A DNA stretch of 64,000 nucleotides, taken from Sulfobacillus acidophilus. Its GTDB lineage: Bacteria > Bacillota > Sulfobacillia > Sulfobacillales > Sulfobacillaceae. The notes under the pieces were generated by a model. The model made no database searches, had not been told where the DNA came from, and saw nothing but the letters and a program-made list of their open reading frames with translations. The position numbers and the translations under genes are program-made. How positions within the stretch are numbered: the first letter of the stretch is position 1; every line of letters begins with the position of its first letter. The stretch covers positions 16,614-80,613 of the forward strand of contig PXYV01000007.1 in the NCBI GenBank assembly GCA_003023745.1, in the 5' to 3' direction. This document shows, piece after piece, positions 36,352 through 45,614 of the stretch.

Positions 36352-36918
36352 TAACGCGTGGTGAGAGATTACAATGAAGTTTCCATGCGTCTACATCGAA
36401 AGCGTCCGACGTCTACCAATTCCGTCGGCGGTGGGTTAATCGGCTCGGAAATTGCTCCGTATGACGCCCATCTGCCGAGTTGGATTCTCTTATTTCTGGC
36501 GTTGGTGGACTGATCGGTGGTATAGACATAGGGCTCCGCAGAAAGGTTATGGAGGCAAAGCATGGTACATCCTGTTTTATCCACGACGATCACGTTTGAG
36601 GTAACTCTCACCAGTGACCTTGCGTTGCGTATATGAATTCATCCTCTGTTCCTACTCTGGATATTTGTGGCGGTACGGCATCTTTTTGGTGAAGTGCACT
36701 ATGGTGGAAAATTGTGCCGGAGGACAAGACTTGCCCGACGATGTGTCGTGGTACACTGACAGCACGGGCACGATTTCTCTTGATCACCTTTTCCCGGTTC
36801 GTGGGATCCGGTTGCAGCCGAACTGTGGTATGGTTTGGCTATGAAACCGGATCGGGCGTGAGCATCGACGTTGCATCACCGAAAGTAATTTAGGAATCCA
36901 TCGCGAGGTAAGGAAATC
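36352..36918. other. Intergenic stretch, no gene assigned
   Basis: No frame with recognisable product. GAGGTAAGGAAATC just before 36919 is the ribosome-binding region of the next gene. Confidence 0.35.
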
Positions 36919-37392
36919 ATGAGACTATATTTGGCAGGACCGTTGTTTACGCCGTATGAGCGAGGATTTATTGCAGAATACGGCGCTCGTCTACGGGCCG
37001 AAGGGTATGAGTGCTTCATTCCTCATGAGCATTCGCTTAAAACGGACGATCTTTCCGCGCGCGCAGTGTTCGAGAAGGACGGCGAAGGGCTTTTCAGGGC
37101 ACACGCGGTTGTGGCGCTATTAGATGGCCCGATGATCGATGACGGAACCGCCTGTGAGATTGGCCTATTTTATGGATTGATGCAGCAGGACCAAAATCGC
37201 AAAGGCGTTGTAGGCCTGCTGACAGATTCTCGGCAAGACCGTGTTCGCGAAAACATGGAGGGCAAGGGCTTAAATCTGTATGTATTGGGCTGTATTGAGG
37301 CCACAGGTGGTCGGGTGGTTCAAACGATCGACGAAATTCTACCGATTTTGGCTACATGGCGACAGGAATTGGAGGAGGCTGGGAGTACCTAA
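36919..37392 (+). CDS. Nucleoside 2-deoxyribosyltransferase
   Basis: 157 residues. MRLYLAGPLFTPYERGF and ALLDGPMIDDGTACEIGLFYG (about 66-86) are the two signatures of the family: the YLAGP loop and the Asp/Glu active site. It exchanges bases between deoxynucleosides in salvage. GAGG lies before the ATG. It appears to be a single-gene transcript. Confidence 0.9.
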   Translation: MRLYLAGPLFTPYERGFIAEYGARLRAEGYECFIPHEHSLKTDDLSARAVFEKDGEGLFRAHAVVALLDGPMIDDGTACEIGLFYGLMQQDQNRKGVVGLLTDSRQDRVRENMEGKGLNLYVLGCIEATGGRVVQTIDEILPILATWRQELEEAGST

Positions 37393-37959
37393 TAATTCCC
37401 GTGTGTCTTCCAATTCGCATCCATCATCCGTTGGTTTGATCTTACGGTGTAACAATCACGCACGCCCTGTGTTCTTTCCGAATTCGGCCATTTTGGACAC
37501 CCCTTCTGGCCCTTTCCATGTACTCCCAATCTCCTATGCAACGCTTACTGCCATCGAATCAACTTCGATTGGTGGACAGGCGTTGCTAAAATCAACGATA
37601 CCTCACAGTGGATCGAACAATCTTTCGCGCCAAGTGCCGGCCATTGAGTGTGTGCAACCCCGATGGCCAAATTGGTCATTTCCCAACATCGATTGCAGAG
37701 CATTGTTGTAACCTCTGACGCCGAACACACTGAAGACGAACTCTCAGTGCAGGCCTCTTGGACCTTACCCTTTCCATCCGCTGATTAGCGGATAATCGTG
37801 GCGTCCTAGGGGCAGGAAATTCAAGTTTATAAAAGTGTTGGCTGAAACTACGAAAATTCCGGCCCCATCATCCCGATGTGGAATTGGCAGGCAAGATTAC
37901 GGCACCGACTTATCTGCTCCCAATGGGCTACGAATCTATCCCACAACGTGGCGCGATGA
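37393..37959. other. Intergenic stretch, no gene assigned
   Basis: No convincing frame. No hairpin with a T run was found after either converging gene. Confidence 0.35.
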
Positions 37960-38178
37960 TCACCTCCTAGAATGCTGACGCTCGGAGGCCGACTGAATCA
38001 GCGGGCGAACGCGGCGAATTTCCGATGGCCGCCCCAGAGTATATCCATGTGGCCTCATGCCATTTGTCTTCAACGCTTCAGCTAATTCCAACGACCGAGC
38101 CAGAAGTTCCTTGTCTAAATTGGGACTGTTCTTAAGTATCTGTTCCAATATCTCGTGTTTTCCGTTCTCTTGTTGCAT
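37960..38178 (-). CDS. 72-residue partner of the SDH-type protease
   Basis: Starts four bases after the protease stop codon, with GGGAG eight bases before its ATG. Residues 8-36 are predicted helix (EILEQILKNSPNLDKELLARSLELAEALK), followed by a short tail with GYTLGRPSEIRRV. No family recognised. The tight spacing implies one transcript and a joint role. Confidence 0.65.
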   Translation of the reverse strand: MQQENGKHEILEQILKNSPNLDKELLARSLELAEALKTNGMRPHGYTLGRPSEIRRVRPLIQSASERQHSRR

Positions 38179-38182
38179 AACC

Positions 38183-39076
38183 TCATCTCCCTGTCAAATA
38201 TGGTATATACTGTCCGTAAAAGTGCACAGCGCCAGCGTGACCCAACTTGTCCATGTAGTCCTGCATCAAACTATGGTAATTCACAACTGCACCTTTTTTG
38301 GGTTCCTGTCCAAAATCCTCAATTTTCAACTTCACTTCGGTTTCCAGCACTTCCATTGAAATTCCTGAACCGTGAGAGTGCCATCGACTGGGATCGTTTA
38401 GTTTGAGAGCAATTTCCTCGGCGCGCTGCTCTTTCATTTCCTTTGTGACAACCGTACCAGTAGTCTCTGTGTACGTCCACTGCTTAAATTTGTACTTTAC
38501 CAGCCATTCTTTTAGAAGTGCCACCGATAGCTCGCGTGCTTGTTCGTAATGGTACAGTTCAGCCACATCAAATCCGTCAACCATGAGTTGAACCTCAGGA
38601 ACCGTTATGGTGCCCTCTTCGGCCTTTTTAAGCAACTTCTCCCACTGTATTAAATATCCCAGCGCCGGAACCATTTGGCCGTTGGAACTCCGCACTTGAG
38701 GATCTATAGGTCCCAGCCTTGAATAATAATCCATAAAAATGCTATCGCCAGACATCGCCAAAATTGTGCCCGCAGAAAAGGCGTGATTTGGTATGATAAA
38801 GTTGACTTCATTGTAGTGGTGGCGAATAGTTTCCGCTATGCGCTGAACCACCTCAACGTAACCTCCGTCGGTTGTAATAACCACACTCAAGGTCGGGCTC
38901 TTGTCTTTAAATGTTTCAACCGATGAATGTATGACATCATCAACGCCATACGCTAACGGACCATTCAGTGCTAGTGCTAGCACATCAGAGCGAAAAACTT
39001 CCCCTAAATGGGCATTCAGTTTGTCTAGTTGCCGTTCGATGTATTCATTCGCGTTGAGCGCCAGGCTTTCCTCCAT
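38183..39076 (-). CDS. SDH-family Clp-fold serine protease
   Basis: About 297 residues from the ATG at 39076; a TTG at 39100 is also possible. VVITTDGGYVEVVQRIAETIRHHY is the ClpP/crotonase-like fold, and NHAFSAGTILAMSGD holds the nucleophilic Ser, as in SppA and SDH_sah proteins. YYSRLGPIDPQV follows with the usual conserved Asp. The C-terminal helices include KLNDPSRWHSHGSGI. There is no signal peptide, so it is cytosolic. Related proteins are found in many genomes, some near defence genes; substrate unknown. Confidence 0.85.
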   Translation of the reverse strand: MEESLALNANEYIERQLDKLNAHLGEVFRSDVLALALNGPLAYGVDDVIHSSVETFKDKSPTLSVVITTDGGYVEVVQRIAETIRHHYNEVNFIIPNHAFSAGTILAMSGDSIFMDYYSRLGPIDPQVRSSNGQMVPALGYLIQWEKLLKKAEEGTITVPEVQLMVDGFDVAELYHYEQARELSVALLKEWLVKYKFKQWTYTETTGTVVTKEMKEQRAEEIALKLNDPSRWHSHGSGISMEVLETEVKLKIEDFGQEPKKGAVVNYHSLMQDYMDKLGHAGAVHFYGQYIPYLTGR

Positions 39077-39750
39077 ATGACTCACCCATTCCCAAGACAA
39101 TGATATTAACCCACGAAATCTTAACCAAAATATGCATCAACCTGTCTTCTGGTTCAATGTTTTGAAGGCAATAGGTGACACGCTCCGCTGACCGCAATCT
39201 TCCCAAGTAGGGCGCCATCTCATTAATCACCATGGGGAAGCCCACACCACGAGGCCCCCCGCTATTTCGGGACACTGGCACCCACTGGTATGGCAATCCA
39301 TGGCCGAGAAAGCACATCTGCTTGTTCCTTGCCAGTATTTCAGAAACAATCAGTCATGAAGGCATACCTCAACGGTGCCCTGAGCTCCACCCAAAAATTC
39401 CGAGGTGGCTGAAACTCCTTGTTGCAATGCCGAACGCCGCAGCTTCCCGTCAATGCAAACTCATACAGTCCGTTCGATCCACCCACGCCGTTATGCGAAC
39501 ACGCCCCACACAAACGTCGTCGCGTTACGTCAGTATGAGCCATGGCGTGGCCACAGTCTTCGGCACCGTCATCCCCTCATTCGTAATGTAGCAGTTTAAA
39601 ATGCCCAATGGGTACCTCTCGCAGGTCTTCAGCGTGGTTCGTAGCCGCCTTCGTCTCTCCAGAAGACGTCGCATCGGCACTGTTCCTGTCAAATCCTTGA
39701 GAATTATTCCGACAGATCCGCCAGGTAAGGACTAGATATGGTAGGATCAC
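39077..39750. other. Intergenic stretch, no gene assigned
   Basis: Short overlapping frames only; none has a start signal or recognisable domain. Confidence 0.35.
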
Positions 39751-39769
39751 TATAATTTTAGGCAGGAGG
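39751..39769 (+). promoter_or_regulatory. -10 box and ribosome-binding site of thrC
   Basis: TATAAT at 39751-39756 and GGAGG at 39765-39769, ten bases before the ATG at 39779. The -35 region is poorly conserved, so an activator may be needed. Confidence 0.55.
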
Positions 39770-39778
39770 CCATCAGTT

Positions 39779-40822
39779 ATGCCAGGCATCATTGACCGCT
39801 ACCGAGACTACCTCGGCATCCCCAATATCCCTGCGATTACATTAGGCGAAGGCCACACGCCGCTCATCTCATGGGCGACATGGGAGCAAAGCGACATCTT
39901 TCTCAAACTGGAAGGCACCAACCCGACAGGATCCTTTAAAGACCGAGGGATGACGGTCGCCGTGAGCGTAGCTCTTTCGGAAGGTGCGCAAGCGGTGATT
40001 TGTGCCTCCACCGGCAACACCGCCGCATCCGCCGCAGCCTATGCCGGGCGTGCCGGGCTTCCGGCGTTCGTCGTGGCTCCTAAGGGCCGCATTACCCAAG
40101 AGAAGATGTTGCAAGCCTTGGTTCATGGCGCGACCTTTCTCACCGTCGAAGGGAACTTTGACGCGGCTTTGGCCGTCGTTCGCGCGACCGCCCAAGCCAA
40201 TCCGGCCATCGCGCTCGTGAATTCCGTCAATCCCTGGCGGCTGCGCGGACAAGAGACCGGAGCCTACGAAATTGTGGACGAACTGGGCCAGGCGCCCCAG
40301 GCGCTGGTTTTGCCAGTCGGCAACGCCGGAAATATTTCCGCGTACTTTCAGGGATTTCGCCGCTATGGCCGGGGAATTCCTCACATGTTTGGCATTCAGG
40401 CCCAAGGTGCCAGTCCGCTCGTGGCCGGGTATGACTTTGAAAACCCTGAAACGATTGCCTCGGCCATTCGCATTGGCAAACCCGCGAGCAAACACCTCGC
40501 GCAGGAAGCGGTCGCCCAATCGAACGGCGCCTTCCTCGCGGTATCCGACGAGGCCATTTTGCAGGCTCAGCGCGAGCTAGCCCGGGGTGGTGTCTTTGTT
40601 GAGCCCGCCTCGGCCACCGCCTATGCCGGCCTCAAGGTGTTGCGGGAACAAAAGCGCCTGCCGGCCGGACCGGTGGCTGCAATTTTAACCGGTACCGGGC
40701 TCAAAGATGGGGACACACCGCGGCGGTGGGTGGACGTTAAAACACAATCCACCGATGCGGATCACTTGGAAGGCACGATTCGGGCCCTGTTGAAGGAGGG
40801 CACCGTCCATGTGGCACATTAA
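39779..40822 (+). CDS. thrC: Threonine synthase
   Basis: 347 residues, the short class of the family. The PLP lysine is Lys54 in GSFKDRG. STGNTAASAAAYAGRAG, the PLP phosphate loop LPVGNAGNISAYFQGF and EPASATAYAGLK complete the fold. It converts O-phosphohomoserine to threonine. thrB starts inside its last 14 bases, so the two are translationally coupled. Confidence 0.95.
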   Translation: MPGIIDRYRDYLGIPNIPAITLGEGHTPLISWATWEQSDIFLKLEGTNPTGSFKDRGMTVAVSVALSEGAQAVICASTGNTAASAAAYAGRAGLPAFVVAPKGRITQEKMLQALVHGATFLTVEGNFDAALAVVRATAQANPAIALVNSVNPWRLRGQETGAYEIVDELGQAPQALVLPVGNAGNISAYFQGFRRYGRGIPHMFGIQAQGASPLVAGYDFENPETIASAIRIGKPASKHLAQEAVAQSNGAFLAVSDEAILQAQRELARGGVFVEPASATAYAGLKVLREQKRLPAGPVAAILTGTGLKDGDTPRRWVDVKTQSTDADHLEGTIRALLKEGTVHVAH

Positions 40823-41789
40823 AGTGCCCGCTAGTACCGCCAATTTGGGATCGGGATTTGATGCACTGGGGATGGCATTAGCCTTGCCTTTGGAGTGTTG
40901 GTTTTCTCTGGGTGACGAACCCGAATTCGCGGTGCGCGGCCAAGGCGAGGGCATCGTCCCCGAAACTGAGCAAAATCTCGTCTGGAAAACCGCCACTCGG
41001 CTGCACCGCGACATGACCGGGCAGCCCATGCCCGCCGGCCGCCTCACTATTAAAAGTCGGATTCCGCTGGCGCGAGGTCTCGGCTCGAGTGCCGCCGCGA
41101 TTGTGGCCGGGCTCATGTTGGCGAACACCTTTTTGTCGCCGCGGCTGACCCGCGAGCAGCTTTTGTCGTATGCCACCGCCTTGGAAGGTCATCCCGACAA
41201 TGTGGCGGCCGCGCTTTACGGCGGATTTGTGCTGGCATGGGAACAGGAGGGGAAGGTGCGGGTGCGCAGTTATCCCGCACCGGAGTTGCGCTGTCTCTTG
41301 GTCATTCCCGATTACAAAGTCTCAACCGAAGACGCCCGCAAGGTTCTCCCCCAGACCGTGCCTTTGGCCGACGCCGTGTTCAACGCGCAGCGGCTGGCGC
41401 TTTGGATTGATGCCATCAATCGACGCGACTGGTCGCTCTTGCGCGAAGCGGGACAGGACCGATTGCACCAACCGTATCGCGAACACCTCGTACCCGGCAT
41501 GACCCATCTTATTGCCGGAGCGCTGGACAACGGCGCCAGTTTTGCGGCCCTCTCAGGCTCCGGCCCGACGGTCTTAACCCTGGTCGAAGCGGACCGCGTT
41601 GACGCCGTTGCCCAGGCACTCAGCGGAATTGCCGCTAGTGCCGTTCCCGCGCCCATCGAATTGCACGACATCACACCCAGCTATTTCGGAGCGGAGTGTG
41701 TATTGGATGGATGGCAGTGGCACGCTGGAGAACGGATGGGCTTTAACAGCCGCGCCGACGAACATGTCGGCAATCCCACGTTCAATTAG
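40809..41789 (+). CDS. thrB: Homoserine kinase (GHMP family)
   Basis: 326 residues. VPASTANLGSGFDALGMAL, the ATP loop PLARGLGSSAAAIVAG and the C-terminal ALSGSGPTVLTL are GHMP motifs 1, 2 and 3. It phosphorylates homoserine for ThrC. Its stop lies six bases from the stop of the opposing lysC gene, with no hairpin between them. Confidence 0.95.
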   Translation: MWHIKVPASTANLGSGFDALGMALALPLECWFSLGDEPEFAVRGQGEGIVPETEQNLVWKTATRLHRDMTGQPMPAGRLTIKSRIPLARGLGSSAAAIVAGLMLANTFLSPRLTREQLLSYATALEGHPDNVAAALYGGFVLAWEQEGKVRVRSYPAPELRCLLVIPDYKVSTEDARKVLPQTVPLADAVFNAQRLALWIDAINRRDWSLLREAGQDRLHQPYREHLVPGMTHLIAGALDNGASFAALSGSGPTVLTLVEADRVDAVAQALSGIAASAVPAPIELHDITPSYFGAECVLDGWQWHAGERMGFNSRADEHVGNPTFN

Positions 41790-41795
41790 GGATCG

Positions 41796-43004
41796 CTAAC
41801 CCAAACCAAAGGCATCATGCACTTGATTCAAAGCCCGGGTAGCATCTGCGCGCGCCACGATACAAGATACTTTGATTTCCGACGTGCTAATCATTTGAAT
41901 GTTGATGGAAGCATCAGCCAGAGCGCGAAACAACGTCGCGGCAACCCCCACGTGATTGCGCACGCCCGCTCCCACCGCCGACACCTTGGCGATATCGCCA
42001 TCCACCACCAAGGCTGAGCCGCCCAACTCACGCAGGGTCTCTTCACACACAGCCTCGGCGCGGGCGCGATCGCGGTCAGCGACCGTCAGCGCAATGTCGG
42101 CGCGGGCGTTTTCATGGGACAGCGCTTGAAAAACCAGATCGATATTAATACCTGCCTGTGCCAGTCTTTCACACGCAAACGCCGCCACCCCCGGTCGATC
42201 CGGCACACCAACCAGGCCCAGCTTGGTCAAGTGCACGTCCAACGCGACAGCCGTAACGGGGTGCGCGTCGTCGACATCGGTGATCTCGATACGGGTGCCT
42301 GGATCCGGTTCAAAGGTTGAGCGCGCCTGCACGGTGACCCCCGATTGGCGCGCGTACAGCACGGCTTGCGTCTGCAAGACCTGTGCACCCTGCGACGCCA
42401 ACTCCAGCATTTCATCGTACGAAAGCGACTGCAAGGCGCGGGCATTGGGAACCACGCGTGGGTCGGCGGTGAAGACACCGGCCACGTCGGAATAGATCTC
42501 GCACGAATCCGCGGTCAGCGCCGAAGCCAGGGCAATAGCCGTTAAGTCCGAACCCCCGCGGCCCAATGTGGTATAAAAGCCGTCCGCCGACACGCCTTGA
42601 AATCCCGTGACCACCGGAGTAGTGTGTTGCGCCAAGAGTTTTTCCAGCAACTGGGGCTTGACCTCGTGAATGCGGGCTTGTCCAAACTCGCGATTAGTGT
42701 AAATGCCCGCCTGCGCCCCCGACAGTGCTTGCGCGGGAGTGCCGAGGCGGCTAAGCTCCATTGCCATTAAAGCAGCCGATTGCATTTCACCGGTCATCAT
42801 CAAAAAATCCAAATTGCTCGGGGACTCGCCGCCCGATACCGCTTGGGCCCGTTCCAAGAGTTCGTCGGTGGTATCGCCCATCGCTGAGACAACCACCACC
42901 ACGTCATGTCCGCTTTGCACCGTCTCATGCACCCGGCGAGCCACAGCTCGCAAAAGCTCCACATTTTTCAGCGAGCTTCCGCCAAATTTTTGTACGACTC
43001 TCAC
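41796..43004 (-). CDS. lysC: Aspartate kinase
   Basis: About 402 residues. VVQKFGGSSL opens the kinase domain, TLGRGGSDLTAIALA is the substrate region, and two ACT domains follow (VPDRPGVAAFACERLAQAGINIDLVFQ and VGVAATLFRALADASINIQMISTSEIKV). It starts the aspartate pathway and is probably feedback-inhibited by lysine or threonine through the ACT domains. The GTG at 43004 is best spaced from the AGAGG site; ATGs at 43010 and 43013 are alternatives. It follows pyruvate kinase on the same strand. Confidence 0.94.
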   Translation of the reverse strand: MRVVQKFGGSSLKNVELLRAVARRVHETVQSGHDVVVVVSAMGDTTDELLERAQAVSGGESPSNLDFLMMTGEMQSAALMAMELSRLGTPAQALSGAQAGIYTNREFGQARIHEVKPQLLEKLLAQHTTPVVTGFQGVSADGFYTTLGRGGSDLTAIALASALTADSCEIYSDVAGVFTADPRVVPNARALQSLSYDEMLELASQGAQVLQTQAVLYARQSGVTVQARSTFEPDPGTRIEITDVDDAHPVTAVALDVHLTKLGLVGVPDRPGVAAFACERLAQAGINIDLVFQALSHENARADIALTVADRDRARAEAVCEETLRELGGSALVVDGDIAKVSAVGAGVRNHVGVAATLFRALADASINIQMISTSEIKVSCIVARADATRALNQVHDAFGLG

Positions 43005-43084
43005 TGTCATCATCCTCTTGTATTGTCACTGCTGCATCGTCTTGCCCGATCACACCGGGCCAGCCATGAAGATCATGCCGACTC

Positions 43085-44818
43085 TTACTGACCCGCCGTG
43101 CGTCCTTGCAATACCGCGCCGGCCACCGCATCCACTGCCACCGGTTGTCCGTTGGCAAGCAGTGTGGTCGCATCCGTTACCCCGATAATGGTGGGGATCC
43201 CCAAGGAAATTCCGATGATAGCGGCATGCGACGTGAGTCCTCCGGCCTCAACCACAATGGCCCGCGCCTTTTCCATGAGCGGCGTCCACTCCGCGTCGGT
43301 ATTGGGCACCACCAGCACTTTATCGGCGACGTCTTCTGGCTTCGCGGCATTCAAATCCGTTACAATCGCGACCAAGCCATGCACCTCGCCTTCAGGGCCC
43401 AGTCCCTGACCCCTTAGCAAAACCTCGCCGACGGTGACCACCCGCAGCACATTCGTGCTGCCCGCCTTGCCAACGGGCGCCCCGGCGGTTACGATGAGGC
43501 GATCGCCCACAGTCGCCCATCCCAGTTTAACCGCAATGGCGACAGATTCATCCACCATCCCCTCGAGAGTGGTATGGGTATTCATGATTTGCGTGTTCAA
43601 GCCCCACACCAGCGTCAACCGCCGCGCCACCCGCTCATAGGGGGTCACGGCCAAAATCGGAACGTGCGGCCGGTGAGCCGCCATGGATTGAGCGGTATGG
43701 CCGGACTCGGTTGCTGTCACGATTAAGCGCGCCTTCAGATCCTCGGCCGCCGTTAACGCCGCATGACACACGGCGTCCGTCACCGTATCCGATCCGTAAT
43801 GACCCGTTCCGTCCCCATCCCAGGGATGGGCCTCGCTGGCGACGGCTGTCCTGGCCATCACAGTGACCGCTTCAACCGGGTAGTCCCCGACCGCCGTCTC
43901 TTCGGACAGCATGACCGCATCGCTCCCCTCCAAGACGGCATGGGCAATATCCGTCACTTCTGCCCGCGTGGGGCGATTGGCGCGAATCATCGACTCCAGC
44001 ATTTGCGTGGCCGTGACGACCGGTTTTCCCGCAGCGTTGGCGGCGTCAATAATTTTCTTTTGCAGCCACGGAACATCTTCGGGCGGGTACTCCACGCCCA
44101 AATCGCCGCGCGCCACCATCAAGCCGTCGGACAGGCGGACGATCGTATCCAAATTTTCCATGGCTAGTTTGGTTTCGATTTTCGCCATAATGGGGATGTC
44201 GGCCCCGCCCCACGATTCGACTTGCCGACGCACCTCGACCACATCGTCGGGCTGGCGAATAAAAGACGCCGCCACCCAATCAATGCCTTCTTCAATGCCC
44301 ATCTGCAGCGCTTCCACGTCTTCTTGCGTCAAAACCGGCAGGGCCCACGCTTGTCCAGGCGATGTCACCTTCTTATTATCCGGCATACGGCCGCCCTGCA
44401 GCACCCGCACCCGGGCCGGTTTTCCCTCCTGCACCACTTCCAGCACCAAATTGCCGTCACCGATCACCAGCCGGTGTCCTTTTTCCAGCAACTCTTCAAA
44501 ACCCGCGATGGAGGGCACCAAATCCGCGTCAGGGCCAGCGCCCAAGGATAGCGTCGCATCCGGTTCTAACATCAACCCTTGCGGCGTTCGCGTCCGCAAA
44601 CGCACTTCCGGCCCAGCCGTATCCAACATGATGCCTACGGGCCGCCCCGCTTCTTGTTCGACACGGCGAATCATGCGAATGACCTCGCGATGATGATCTA
44701 CGGCCCCATGAGATAAATTAATGCGAGCCACATCCAGCCCGCTATCCACCAGCCGACGAAAAACGTCGGGCGCGGTGGAAGCGGGGCCCAATGTGACAAC
44801 AATCTTTGTCTTGCGCAT
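43085..44818 (-). CDS. pyk: Pyruvate kinase with C-terminal PEP-utilizer domain
   Basis: 577 residues. TKIVVTLGPAS, ARINLSHG, IMAKIET and the Mg/PEP site ARGDLGVEYPPEDVP define pyruvate kinase. The last ~100 residues form a phosphohistidine-type domain (AIVVEAGGLTSHAAIIGISLGIPTIIG), as in Bacillus enzymes of similar length. It makes ATP and pyruvate from PEP and ADP. lysC lies about 80 bases downstream, an unusual neighbour. Confidence 0.95.
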   Translation of the reverse strand: MRKTKIVVTLGPASTAPDVFRRLVDSGLDVARINLSHGAVDHHREVIRMIRRVEQEAGRPVGIMLDTAGPEVRLRTRTPQGLMLEPDATLSLGAGPDADLVPSIAGFEELLEKGHRLVIGDGNLVLEVVQEGKPARVRVLQGGRMPDNKKVTSPGQAWALPVLTQEDVEALQMGIEEGIDWVAASFIRQPDDVVEVRRQVESWGGADIPIMAKIETKLAMENLDTIVRLSDGLMVARGDLGVEYPPEDVPWLQKKIIDAANAAGKPVVTATQMLESMIRANRPTRAEVTDIAHAVLEGSDAVMLSEETAVGDYPVEAVTVMARTAVASEAHPWDGDGTGHYGSDTVTDAVCHAALTAAEDLKARLIVTATESGHTAQSMAAHRPHVPILAVTPYERVARRLTLVWGLNTQIMNTHTTLEGMVDESVAIAVKLGWATVGDRLIVTAGAPVGKAGSTNVLRVVTVGEVLLRGQGLGPEGEVHGLVAIVTDLNAAKPEDVADKVLVVPNTDAEWTPLMEKARAIVVEAGGLTSHAAIIGISLGIPTIIGVTDATTLLANGQPVAVDAVAGAVLQGRTAGQ

Positions 44819-45614
44819 AAAATGGCCCCCCGGCGAGTATAGTCACGAGCATTATATCGCTCATGCACCTCACCTGGCGAACTTTCTGGCAGGAAAGCAA
44901 GATAACGGATCTCCGATACTTTGTTACTTGCGACGTTGCGCGGGCCATATGGGGCCCGAGGTGCATGAGCCAGACGAAGAGCCGGTAGGTTAAATCCAGA
45001 TTGCATGATGGCTCCCTGTCCAACAACGTCAGAGTTTTTTACGGAGGAGATCATCTTATTTCGGCTCACCCTCTTAGCAAAGCGCCTTAACCCATCCTCA
45101 TGGCACATGGCACAACACTATCTCCCTGCTGGTTGTTTAATCCAGCTCTTGGCTGGTCTCCCCTGGCCTTTGGCATGGCGTGAGATTTCACGATATTACG
45201 CTTAACAGAGTATGCATAAAAGCCGGAAGGGAATCACCGTGCTGAAGTGCCCCGAGAATCCGCAATCAGAGGTGGTACGAAGACTAGACGGCAACCGAAA
45301 TCGCAGCGGTTTCGGTCAGCCTGTAAGGTGACACTGCGTGCCCTTCCGGAGTCCTTAGCGTTGAGCTCATAGCCTTTTCTGCTCGTAGCTGACGTCCTGT
45401 AAACGACGCCACCATGACTCTGACCCGGCGCCTATCGCCGATAGGCCGTGCCGGAGTTGGCGGTCCCGACCTCCGATTGTGTACGGATGGGGCATGCTGG
45501 TTACACCGGCCATGAAGAACGGCTCCGCAAAAATCGACGATTAATCCGATACGCCAATTTCTCTGAATAGAGTGGCCGCCCAGCACGGGCAAAGACTGGG
45601 TCGCGGGCCGCCTC
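44819..45614. other. Intergenic stretch with a folded segment
   Basis: No gene recognised. The upstream region of pyk lies at its left side, and the possible structured element at 45223-45349 at its right. Confidence 0.4.
45223..45349. other. Possible structured RNA or DNA element
   Basis: The ends pair perfectly over nine bases (CCGGAAGGG at 45223-45231, CCCTTCCGG at 45341-45349). Inside is a strong hairpin at 45294-45316 (ACCGAAATCG/CGGTTTCGGT, one G-T pair, three-base loop). No open frame accounts for it and no known RNA family was recognised. Orientation unknown. Confidence 0.4.

Noticed and set aside
39232..39591. 119-residue plus-strand frame upstream of thrC
   Set aside because: No ribosome-binding site, no recognisable domain, and an equally long frame runs on the opposite strand.
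45255..45285. AGGTGGTAC, similar to the T-box core AGGGTGGNACCGCG
   Set aside because: The core is incomplete, no specifier stem or terminator follows, and no plus-strand gene lies downstream.
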